Source: Holosporales bacterium (GTDB taxonomy: Bacteria > Pseudomonadota > Alphaproteobacteria > Paracaedibacterales > UBA11393). From it: a DNA stretch of 5,125 nucleotides. The translations under genes and the position numbers were made by a program. Below are positions 1 to 5,125 of this stretch, piece after piece. Position 1 is the stretch's first letter. Every line of letters starts with the position of its first letter. The stretch lies in NCBI GenBank assembly GCA_003542655.1, contig DPKF01000070.1, forward strand, positions 1-5,125, written 5' to 3'. Under the pieces are notes generated by a model. The model made no database searches. It saw only the letters and a list, made by a program, of their open reading frames with translations, and was not told the origin of the DNA.

Positions 1-22
1 TCAGATTTCATGCAATTGCCCT

Positions 23-50
23 GGAGGCGATTATGCCTCCCTTTATTTTT
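23..50 (+). terminator. Intrinsic terminator of an upstream rightward gene
   Basis: A perfect 6-bp G+C-rich stem (GGAGGC at 23-28, GCCTCC at 35-40) encloses a 6-base loop and is followed at once by a T-rich tract, CTTTATTTTT (41-50). Only the rightward orientation has the T tract, so it should end a transcript entering from the left. The gene it serves lies outside the window. The bases before it (1-22) show no recognisable protein end or RNA gene. Confidence 0.65.
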
Positions 51-86
51 ATTAACTTATTTGACTAGTAAATAAAAAAGAAACAC

Positions 87-115
87 TTGCACCCCTTACC
101 GATAAAATTTAAGAT
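87..115 (+). promoter_or_regulatory. Candidate promoter for the beta-barrel protein gene
   Basis: TTGCAC (87-92) and TAAGAT (110-115) are 17 bases apart and match the sigma-70 consensus at 3 of 6 and 4 of 6 positions. The terminator just upstream implies that a new promoter is needed here. In such AT-rich DNA other -10-like hexamers occur nearby (TAAAAT at 103-108 and 115-120), but they lack a -35 partner at proper spacing. The assignment is weak. Confidence 0.3.
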
Positions 116-124
116 AAAATTAAC
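101..124 (+). repeat. 12-base-period direct repeat in the leader
   Basis: GATAAAATT occurs at 101-109 and again at 113-121, exactly 12 bases apart, just over one helical turn. The second copy overlaps the left arm of the inverted repeat at 110-137. The repeat could be part of a regulator binding site or a chance product of AT-rich sequence. Confidence 0.4.
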
Positions 125-137
125 ATTTTTTATCTTA
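110..137 (+). promoter_or_regulatory. Perfect 10-bp inverted repeat before the ribosome binding site
   Basis: TAAGATAAAA (110-119) is the exact reverse complement of TTTTATCTTA (128-137), with an 8-base spacer. It overlaps the candidate -10 and ends 3 bases before the Shine-Dalgarno sequence ACGGAG (141-146). It could be an operator or, if transcription starts further upstream, a weak leader hairpin controlling translation of the beta-barrel gene. The dyad is seen directly; its role is inferred. Confidence 0.45.
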
Positions 138-154
138 TAAACGGAGTTCACCCT

Positions 155-817
155 ATGAAACACCAAACAGCAAAAGCAGTAACACTTTTACTATGCGGTT
201 TACTTTCAACAAAAATAACGCAAGCTAAAGAACCGTTTACTGGCATTTATTTGTCCTTAAAGGCTGGTGGAGATCTGCTAACGGGAAAACACAAGTATGA
301 AACGGTAGGTGGCGCAAACGAAACAACACTCAGAAAAATTGGTATGTCATATGGGTTTGGCGTTGGTTATATGAAATTAACGCCATCTAAAGTGTTATGG
401 GGCGGTGAAGTGTATTATGAAGGACGTTCTCTTAAAGCAAAACAAAAAATGGTCACAATTATTGACGAGGGAGAGCTCACAGTAAGCCATAAAAATTCTA
501 TGGGCATATCTGGCATGGTTGGAATGGCAGCAAATCCCAAACTTATTGCCTACGGTAAATTTTCTTTAGAATCAAATTCCTTTGAACTTAATTTTAAAAA
601 TTTAGCACGTGGCGCAGAAAATAAAAAACTTGCAAAACGTACTTTTGGCATGTTACCCGGTGCAGGTATGCTTTATAAATTAAGTGATTCTATTCTTGTT
701 GGTGTTGAATATTCCCTTGCTGTTTTAAAAGAGATTAAAACAACCCCAGGGACAATTACCAGTACGTATAGCCCTTCTGAAAACAGGGCGTCCGCTAATA
801 TTCGTTGGCTATTTTAA
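155..817 (+). CDS. Predicted outer-membrane beta-barrel protein
   Basis: This 220-residue protein probably inserts in the outer membrane as a small beta-barrel. Residues 1-24 form a signal peptide with a basic start, a hydrophobic core (AVTLLLCGLLS) and a TQA cleavage site. The Cys in the core is not in a lipobox, so it is not a likely lipoprotein. The mature part of about 196 residues has alternating, Gly- and aromatic-rich strand-like stretches near residues 28-38, 63-74, 80-90, 115-127, 130-142, 165-176 and 178-190. It ends in NIRWLF, with the terminal Phe typical of proteins recognised by the BAM complex. Size and pattern fit an eight-stranded barrel of the broad Opa/Msp-like surface-antigen type, but no specific family or ligand is recognised. 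The ATG start has the Shine-Dalgarno ACGGAG 8 bases upstream. mltG follows after 31 bases on the same strand, so co-transcription is likely. Confidence 0.8.
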   Translation: MKHQTAKAVTLLLCGLLSTKITQAKEPFTGIYLSLKAGGDLLTGKHKYETVGGANETTLRKIGMSYGFGVGYMKLTPSKVLWGGEVYYEGRSLKAKQKMVTIIDEGELTVSHKNSMGISGMVGMAANPKLIAYGKFSLESNSFELNFKNLARGAENKKLAKRTFGMLPGAGMLYKLSDSILVGVEYSLAVLKEIKTTPGTITSTYSPSENRASANIRWLF

Positions 818-848
818 TAATCGCACAAAAACATAAGAGGGATCAAAA

Positions 849-1835
849 ATGAATGATAGCAAACGATTCATTTTGGCCCTTATGTTTAAAATATTAACAT
901 ATATTTTTATTGGTATCGTTTTTATTATCTGCGCTTTATATAGTCCTATCGGCGTACTAACACCTACAGAATTTAGGGATCCTCAATTTTTTATTGTGAA
1001 AAAAGGGGATTCTCTGCAAGAAATTGCACAGAATCTAGCCGCACAAAAAATAATAAAACATCCCATTAGTGCTTATGTTGCAACGGTTCTATTAAATAAA
1101 CGCGGGAAATTGCAAGCCGGTGAATTTGTCTTTACGGGCAAGAAGACACCGCTTGATATCATTCAGGCATTATCGTCAAGCCTATATGCTTATCGATTTA
1201 TTACTGTTACAGAGGGTATGTCTGTAAAGCAAATTATTCGCTTACTGAATGAAACGCCTCAACTTGAAGGTGTTATTACACATGTGCCAAAGGAAGGGTT
1301 TATCTTACCTGAAACCTATGCTTATACCTTTGGTGAAAAAAGACAAACCATTTTAAATAGAATGTGCCAAGAAATGGATAAAATCTTGAAGAAAATAGAC
1401 CAAGATTTTTTTAAGAACCCCTATATCAAAAACCATCAAGACCTTTTAACGCTTGCATCCTTAGTAGAAAAAGAAACCGGCATTTCTAATGAGCGTGCCG
1501 AAATTGCAGGTGTCTATTTAAACCGCCTAAAACTCAATATGCCGCTTCAGTGCGATCCAACTGTTATTTATGGCATGACACAAGGTGAAAAGTTAGAGCG
1601 TCAATTAACGCGTATAGACTTACAAACAGACACACCGTATAACACCTATACGAATAAAGGATTGCCACCAGGCCCTATTGCATGCCCTGGTAAAAAAGCA
1701 ATTTTAGCTGTTTTATCACCGGCCTTTACACAAAACTTATATTTTGTGGCCAATGGAACAGGTGGACACGCGTTTTCTAAAGATCTTAAAGGCCATAACC
1801 AAAATGTTGCTGCATGGCGTAAAATGCAAAAATAA
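849..1835 (+). CDS. mltG: Endolytic murein transglycosylase MltG (YceG-like)
   Basis: MltG is an inner-membrane enzyme that cuts nascent peptidoglycan glycan strands in the periplasm and so helps set strand length. This 328-residue protein has one membrane anchor at about residues 9-31. A LysM-like segment (about 47-95, starting FFIVKKGDSLQEIAQ) follows, and then the YceG catalytic domain. The catalytic signature LASLVEKETG is at 202-211; Glu207 corresponds to the catalytic Glu of E. coli MltG (Glu218). The substrate-cleft motif LQCDPTVIYG (233-242) and the C-terminal GGHAFSKDLKGHN (305-317) are also typical. Length is normal and no key residue is missing. The ATG start has AGAGGG (836-841) 7 bases upstream. 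The gene lies 31 bases after the beta-barrel gene and its stop faces the stop of radA. In many alphaproteobacteria mltG instead follows fabF, so this neighbour is unusual. Confidence 0.97.
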   Translation: MNDSKRFILALMFKILTYIFIGIVFIICALYSPIGVLTPTEFRDPQFFIVKKGDSLQEIAQNLAAQKIIKHPISAYVATVLLNKRGKLQAGEFVFTGKKTPLDIIQALSSSLYAYRFITVTEGMSVKQIIRLLNETPQLEGVITHVPKEGFILPETYAYTFGEKRQTILNRMCQEMDKILKKIDQDFFKNPYIKNHQDLLTLASLVEKETGISNERAEIAGVYLNRLKLNMPLQCDPTVIYGMTQGEKLERQLTRIDLQTDTPYNTYTNKGLPPGPIACPGKKAILAVLSPAFTQNLYFVANGTGGHAFSKDLKGHNQNVAAWRKMQK

Positions 1836-1851
1836 AGAGAATGCTGTGCTC

Positions 1852-3192
1852 TTAAATCAGTTCTAGCAAATTATAAATACGCACTATTTCTAAATCTGTT
1901 TTAATATCTTTTAAAGAACCAGCAGTGCAAACTGAGGAGAAGCCCAATTTTTGCGCCTCCTTAATACGTTGCTCGGCGTGCGCTGTTGCACGCACTTCGC
2001 CCGACAACCCAATTTCCCCAAAATAAACTGTAGACTTTGGTGTTGGTTCATTTTTAAAGGCAGATATAAGGGCCGCTGCAACCGCTAAATCGCATCCTGG
2101 TTCTGTTATTTTTAGGCCACCTGCAACATTTAAGAAAACATCTTTACTGCCTAAACCCAAACCACATCTTGTTTCTAAGACGGCTAAAATCATAGACAGT
2201 CTATTTTGGTCCCACCCGACAACATTACGGCGTGGTGCGGCTAAATAACTTGGCGCAACCAACGCTTGTATTTCACATAAAAGTGGTCTTGTGCCTTCTA
2301 ACCCCGCAAAAATAGACGTGCCTGTAACTTGCCCTTTATGGTGGGGTAAAAATAAAGCTGATGGATTTGTAACCTCCTCTAACCCTTTTTCACACATAGA
2401 AAAAATACCAATTTCATTTGTTGGGCCAAAACGGTTTTTTATAGAACGCAACAAGCGATAATCATAATTACGCTCCCCTTCAAAATATAAAACGGTATCA
2501 ACCATATGTTCTAAAACACGGGGACCTGCTAGTGCGCCCTCTTTCGTGACATGTCCGACCAAAATAACAATAACGTTCTTCTTTTTTGCAAATTTTATCA
2601 GTTCTTGGGTGCACCCCTTAACCTGCGAAACACTACCCGCAGAAGACTCTATTTCCTGAAGGGCCATAGTCTGAATAGAATCCATGACCACAACCTGAAG
2701 ATCGTTCATACGATATAGTTCATCCAAAATACTATTAAGGTTTGTATCGCATAACAGCCAGTAATCTTTTTGATGAAGGTTTAGCCGTTCTCCACGCATT
2801 TTAATTTGTGCGGGCGCCTCTTCTCCCGATACATAAGCACAGGTATGCTTACCCGATAAAATGGATGTTACTTGAAGCAGAAGCGTTGATTTTCCAATGC
2901 CAGGGTCCCCGCCGATTAAAACAACAGATCCGGGTACTAACCCGCCACCACAAACACGGTCAAATTCATTAATCTGGCTTTTTAAGCGGTAATCTTCATG
3001 ATTATGAATATCAATATCACATATTTTTTGTGCTTGAACGCCTTCGGATTTTCGGCCCTTTTTAGCAACAACTTTTGATACTTTTTCCTCTACAAGCGTA
3101 TTCCATTCATGACAAGCGTCACACTTTCCGCCCCACTTACTGGCCATTGCACCACAGCTTTGACAAAAAAATTTCGTTATAGTTTTAGTCAT
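1852..3192 (-). CDS. radA: DNA repair/recombination protein RadA (Sms)
   Basis: RadA is a RecA-related hexameric ATPase that drives branch migration and processing of recombination intermediates in the cytoplasm. All family parts are present in 446 residues, the usual length. There is an N-terminal C4 zinc finger (Cys10, Cys13, Cys24, Cys27) and a Walker A motif GDPGIGKS (95-102). The Walker B segment is VVVMDS, with Asp171. The RadA-specific KNRFG motif is at 252-256, and a C-terminal Lon-protease-like domain spans about 285-446. The ATG at 3192 is the first start after an in-frame TGA a few codons upstream, and it leaves the zinc finger intact. The Shine-Dalgarno is poor (GCGGG almost touching the ATG). 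The gene converges on mltG with a 16-base gap. A 106-base spacer (3193-3298) separates it from the exported-protein gene upstream, and no convincing promoter or terminator is visible there, so read-through from that pair is possible. Confidence 0.98.
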   Translation of the reverse strand: MTKTITKFFCQSCGAMASKWGGKCDACHEWNTLVEEKVSKVVAKKGRKSEGVQAQKICDIDIHNHEDYRLKSQINEFDRVCGGGLVPGSVVLIGGDPGIGKSTLLLQVTSILSGKHTCAYVSGEEAPAQIKMRGERLNLHQKDYWLLCDTNLNSILDELYRMNDLQVVVMDSIQTMALQEIESSAGSVSQVKGCTQELIKFAKKKNVIVILVGHVTKEGALAGPRVLEHMVDTVLYFEGERNYDYRLLRSIKNRFGPTNEIGIFSMCEKGLEEVTNPSALFLPHHKGQVTGTSIFAGLEGTRPLLCEIQALVAPSYLAAPRRNVVGWDQNRLSMILAVLETRCGLGLGSKDVFLNVAGGLKITEPGCDLAVAAALISAFKNEPTPKSTVYFGEIGLSGEVRATAHAEQRIKEAQKLGFSSVCTAGSLKDIKTDLEIVRIYNLLELI

Positions 3193-3298
3193 ACCCGCAG
3201 CACAAAAGAATCAACACTTACAGTGTATAATTATTGCGATTTGGTATAAAGGCTTTTCTCACACCTGCGTTATTTAGAGAATGACGTCCAAACGCTTT

Positions 3299-4135
3299 TT
3301 ATGCCACATGACGCCTCCTTAAGCCATCTGGCCTATGTTGTTCTGCTTCTGAAAGTAAGGGCTGACGTTCACCAGGTTTTCCATCAGGTGTTGTTGACCC
3401 AAAAGATCTATTGGGTGGTGTCCCTTCATTTGAGGATGGGGCAGATGAGGCCGTTGAAGAAGTTCGGTTGCCAAAAGGCCAAGGCAAATGCCATTCCTCC
3501 GCTTCTTTTTTTTTCTTTTCCTCTGCAACTTTTATAGCCAAAAGAACAGATAAAGGCGCGCCACCTGCCCTGTAATAATCACGAATGGCCTCATACACCC
3601 TATAATTATCTGCAGCATTTATAACGTTTGCAGGGAACGACACTGAATATAAACATAATCTTTCATGTAAATACGGCTCACATAAAGGATCTATCCCTCG
3701 TAAAAAGGACAAGTATTGATTAATCGTGATCGGATTTTTAAATTCTTGTGGTAATAAAAGTTGAGATTTAGCGGCCGTTTGAAATTTTTCTTCCCAATCT
3801 CTGTCAACATTTTTAGTGGGAGAAACTATCTGTATTATTTCATATTGCTGCGCTAAAAACTCTTCTAGATGTATATTGTTCTTGTTTTCAAAATCTTTAA
3901 GCGCCTTTATAATACAATCATATGGGACGCCTTCATACAAAAAACGGTTTACAAAATATTCAGGCAGCTTTAATACCTCAGAAACATCACGGACACCATA
4001 TTTTTCGACAGCACTTCCTAAATCATTGTTAATGGCGATAATAGCTCCCTCATCGTGCACATAAGTAGAAGAAGCACATACAGAACCGAGTATTCCACAG
4101 CATAGTAAAAATTTTAAAGTTTTTCTTCTATTCAT
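3299..4135 (-). CDS. Exported protein of unknown function with low-complexity tail
   Basis: No family is recognised. From the ATG at 4135 the protein has 278 residues. A signal peptide covers about 1-21 (MNRRKTLKF, then a hydrophobic Cys-containing core and a VCA cleavage site); no proper lipobox is seen. Residues 25-200 look globular and mixed helical, with Cys74, Cys152 and Cys161. Then comes a charged EEKKKKEAEE linker (205-214), followed by a Ser/Thr/Pro-rich tail (about 224-278) that ends in RRRHVA. An in-frame GTG at 4156 would add seven residues (MKQRRAH) and overlaps the upstream stop as TAGTG. The ATG is preferred because GGAG lies 7 bases before it and gives a tidy signal peptide. 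The tail DNA is about 51% G+C against about 28% in a sampled upstream part of the gene. Codons 208-210 are a run of nine A residues. The gene forms a coupled pair with the gene ending at 4156, which suggests that the two products act together. Confidence 0.8.
   Translation of the reverse strand: MNRRKTLKFLLCCGILGSVCASSTYVHDEGAIIAINNDLGSAVEKYGVRDVSEVLKLPEYFVNRFLYEGVPYDCIIKALKDFENKNNIHLEEFLAQQYEIIQIVSPTKNVDRDWEEKFQTAAKSQLLLPQEFKNPITINQYLSFLRGIDPLCEPYLHERLCLYSVSFPANVINAADNYRVYEAIRDYYRAGGAPLSVLLAIKVAEEKKKKEAEEWHLPWPFGNRTSSTASSAPSSNEGTPPNRSFGSTTPDGKPGERQPLLSEAEQHRPDGLRRRHVA
3506..3514 (-). other. A9 homopolymer, possible frame-slippage site
   Basis: On the coding strand, codons Lys208-Lys210 of the exported protein are nine consecutive A residues, just before the low-complexity tail. 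Loss of one A would shift reading into a frame that stays open to a TAA at 3321-3319 and gives about 60 different residues (RRNGICLGLLATE... to ...NNIGQMA). Gain of one A would end the protein after about 26 residues. Long A runs are known sites of polymerase slippage in AT-rich genomes; use of this one is inferred. Confidence 0.5.
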
Positions 4136-4140
4136 ATGCG

Positions 4141-4149
4141 CTCTCCTCT
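4141..4149 (-). promoter_or_regulatory. Ribosome binding site that supports the ATG at 4135
   Basis: AGAGGAGAG contains GGAG (4146-4143) 7 bases before the ATG at 4135. This is stronger than the AGAGG (4166-4162) that lies 5 bases before the alternative GTG at 4156. It favours the 278-residue form, although both starts could be used because they are in the same frame. Confidence 0.65.
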
Positions 4150-4155
4150 GTTTCA

Positions 4156-4728
4156 CTAGTACCTCTTAAGAGAGGCCATAAAGGTATTTCTATTAAACTT
4201 TCCAGCAGCTCTATAATTATCTGTATATTGCCCTAATGCAAATTGTAGAAAATTTTCTAACTCGAACGTATTAAAATGACGACCGTTGGCATCAAATATG
4301 GTCAGAACATTTAATACATCTTTCTTAAATTCATCTTTCGCCCACTTTGAACTTTTGTAAAAAGCTGCGTGTTTTACATACCACGTCCAACTACTTACAA
4401 TTGCTAATGGTGCAATCAAAAGTGCTGAACTTAAAATACTTGGAGTATGCTCTATTCCACAGGAAAGGCTCAAGTTATTAGAACATTGGTTTGCTATTGA
4501 GGCAGCCATTCCAAACATGACCGTTGTTGCAGCACTTGATACAACCTGACCCAGTGGCGAATCGACAGCACTATAAATAAAATCTCTGGCTCCAATTGGC
4601 ACGAGCGCAACATTATGAGTTATTAAGAACCCGTCAATCTTTCCAGAAAATTCAACCGCTGGTACAGCTGTTCCAAACACCACGCTACAATTTAATATCG
4701 CTAATAATAAATATCCTGTTTTTTTCAT
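4156..4728 (-). CDS. Exported or membrane protein of unknown function
   Basis: This 190-residue protein is not recognised. Residues 1 to about 21-24 form a signal peptide (MKKTGYLLLAILNC..., cleavage near FGTA or VPA), with no usable lipobox. Two hydrophobic, Ala/Ser-rich stretches follow at about 62-79 and 96-116. They flank a short loop holding Cys82 and Cys90, which could form a disulfide if that loop is outside the cytoplasm. The mature protein may therefore be a membrane hairpin. The C-terminal third is charged and aromatic-rich and contains DNYRAAG (170-176), which resembles a motif in the downstream partner. The ATG start has a strong AGGAGG (4739-4734) 5 bases upstream. The stop TAG overlaps the optional GTG start of the next gene. 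The gene lies 121 bases after atpC on the same strand but has its own promoter candidate. Function is unknown; a role at the cell envelope or outside the cell is inferred only from the signal peptide. Confidence 0.8.
   Translation of the reverse strand: MKKTGYLLLAILNCSVVFGTAVPAVEFSGKIDGFLITHNVALVPIGARDFIYSAVDSPLGQVVSSAATTVMFGMAASIANQCSNNLSLSCGIEHTPSILSSALLIAPLAIVSSWTWYVKHAAFYKSSKWAKDEFKKDVLNVLTIFDANGRHFNTFELENFLQFALGQYTDNYRAAGKFNRNTFMASLKRY
4162..4175 (-). promoter_or_regulatory. Small hairpin at the coupled stop/start of the unknown gene pair
   Basis: In the transcript CCTCT (4175-4171) pairs with AGAGG (4166-4162) around a 4-base loop; the core CTCTTAAGAG (4163-4172) is a perfect palindrome. 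The right arm is the Shine-Dalgarno of the GTG at 4156. Ribosomes finishing the first gene would melt the stem and free that site, a classic layout for translational coupling. The pairing is seen directly; the function is inferred. Confidence 0.4.
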
Positions 4729-4740
4729 TTAACCCTCCTG

Positions 4741-4764
4741 ATTTATGGTCATTCTATCATAAAT
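4741..4764 (-). promoter_or_regulatory. 7-bp inverted repeat in the leader of the unknown gene pair
   Basis: ATTTATG and CATAAAT, exact reverse complements, flank a 10-base loop. In the transcript the stem ends one base before the Shine-Dalgarno AGGAGGG, and its other arm touches the candidate -10. It may be an operator or a weak leader hairpin. Being all A/T except for one pair, it would be only marginally stable as RNA. Confidence 0.35.
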
Positions 4765-4794
4765 TATATATAATCACTAATTTTTCTTACGCAA
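4763..4794 (-). promoter_or_regulatory. Candidate promoter for the unknown exported-protein pair
   Basis: On the minus strand TTGCGT (4794-4789) is followed after 16 bases by TATATA (4772-4767), which overlaps a perfect TATAAT (4768-4763) at the longer spacing of 20. The 60 bases at 4741-4800 are only about 20% G+C, so -10-like matches are expected by chance. The location between atpC and the strong ribosome binding site at 4739-4734 is sensible. Confidence 0.35.
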
Positions 4795-4849
4795 GTAAAT
4801 TTTTTAGTTTAAAACACCTCTATCATGATTTTTGTTTTGACGTCTTGTT

Positions 4850-5095
4850 TCATGACATTAATATTGTAACACCATCTTGCTTAACGTCTAATACACCACC
4901 GTCAATTGCAATTGTTGTATCCACGCCATCGGCTTGATGCAAAACCAAATCGCCTTTTACTAAGGTTGTAATCAAGGGAATATGGTTTGGTAAAATACCA
5001 AGGGGGCCATTTATTGAAGGTGCTCTTAACGATGCAATTTCACCGTCAAATTGACAGCCATTATGGGATAAAATTTTTACCTTTAATGTTGCCAT
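4850..5095 (-). CDS. atpC: F-type ATP synthase epsilon subunit, short form
   Basis: The epsilon subunit sits in the central stalk of F1Fo ATP synthase, links gamma to the c-ring, and in many bacteria inhibits ATP hydrolysis through a C-terminal helical hairpin. This protein has 81 residues and covers only the N-terminal beta-sandwich. GPLGILPNHIPLITTLVKGD (30-49) matches the family signature GxLGILPxHxPLxT, and GGVLDV (66-71) matches the usual GGxLEV. It stops at VTILMS, where full-length forms (about 130-140 residues) continue into the helices. The DNA after the TGA has no long open frame resembling that hairpin, so this looks like a true loss and not a simple frameshift. The ATG start has GGGA 7 bases upstream and an in-frame TAA five codons before it. 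By family custom atpD should lie just upstream, outside the window. No strong terminator is seen after it. Confidence 0.93.
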   Translation of the reverse strand: MATLKVKILSHNGCQFDGEIASLRAPSINGPLGILPNHIPLITTLVKGDLVLHQADGVDTTIAIDGGVLDVKQDGVTILMS

Positions 5096-5125
5096 GAGCG
5101 TTTCCCATTTTTAAATTTGTTGATT

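Noticed and set aside
1..75. Open reading frame from the window edge as the end of an upstream coding sequence.
   Set aside because: All three forward frames stay open for 50 or more bases. None resembles a known protein end, and the terminator hairpin at 23-50 argues that this is non-coding.
1835..1853. Possible bidirectional terminator between mltG and radA (AAGAG...CTCTT).
   Set aside because: The stem is only 5 bp with a 9-base loop, overlaps both stop codons and has no proper T tract on either strand.
3267..3300. GCGTT...AACGC inverted repeat followed by TTTTT, looking like a rightward terminator.
   Set aside because: No rightward gene ends here. In the leftward direction, where a terminator would be useful, no T tract follows. 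The loop is 19 bases.
3301..3537. Rightward open frame of 78 codons over the tail of the exported-protein gene.
   Set aside because: It is antisense to a well-supported gene, has no ribosome binding site or recognisable domain, and is explained by the G+C-rich low-complexity tail.
3816..4064. Rightward open frame of 82 codons antisense to the exported-protein gene.
   Set aside because: It lies fully inside the gene on the other strand, and its composition looks like a reverse-frame shadow with no protein features.
4811..4855. Repeated TCATGA palindromes and an AAAACA...TGTTTT inverted repeat after atpC as an ATP operon terminator.
   Set aside because: Stems are 6 bp or less and A/T-rich with long loops, and no T tract is in the right place. 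Transcript ending here cannot be supported.
4596..4937. Rightward open frame of 113 codons spanning the leader between atpC and the exported-protein pair.
   Set aside because: It overlaps two real genes on the other strand, has no ribosome binding site and runs through the promoter region. It looks like a chance open frame.

Overview
The window is AT-rich and carries six protein genes. Two run rightward: a predicted outer-membrane beta-barrel protein and the lytic transglycosylase mltG. Four run leftward: the ATP synthase epsilon gene atpC, two unrecognised exported proteins, and the recombination factor radA. Compact spacing, low G+C (about 20% in one intergenic stretch, 28% in a sampled coding stretch), a small Msp/Opa-like surface beta-barrel protein and a minimal AtpC suggest a Gram-negative, possibly host-associated alphaproteobacterium of the Rickettsiales/Holosporales kind. 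This placement is inferred from general character and no marker gene in the window proves it.

Layout from left to right. Bases 1-60 hold an intrinsic terminator for a rightward gene lying outside the window. Bases 61-154 are a leader with a weak promoter candidate, a 12-base-period direct repeat and a perfect 10-bp inverted repeat. The beta-barrel gene (155-817) follows, then mltG (849-1835) after a 31-base gap, so the two are probably co-transcribed. mltG converges on radA (3192-1852), with only 16 bases between the stop codons. A 106-base spacer with no clear signal separates radA from the leftward pair at 4728-4156 and 4135-3299. Upstream of that pair are a 121-base AT-rich leader with a promoter candidate and a hairpin, then atpC (5095-4850), which is probably the last gene of an ATP synthase operon.

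The housekeeping genes (mltG, radA, atpC) are confident calls. The part least explained is the leftward pair between atpC and radA. Both proteins begin with good signal peptides, their genes are translationally coupled, and they share a short Asp-x-Tyr-Arg-Ala-x-Gly-type motif. The second protein ends in a Ser/Thr/Pro-rich tail that is far richer in G+C than the rest of the gene. That tail starts just after a run of nine A residues, where loss of one A would open a different 60-residue tail. It also contains a perfect match to the eukaryotic acidic dileucine sorting consensus. These features make the pair a reasonable candidate for an undescribed exported or host-directed protein pair, but no function can be read directly from the sequence.
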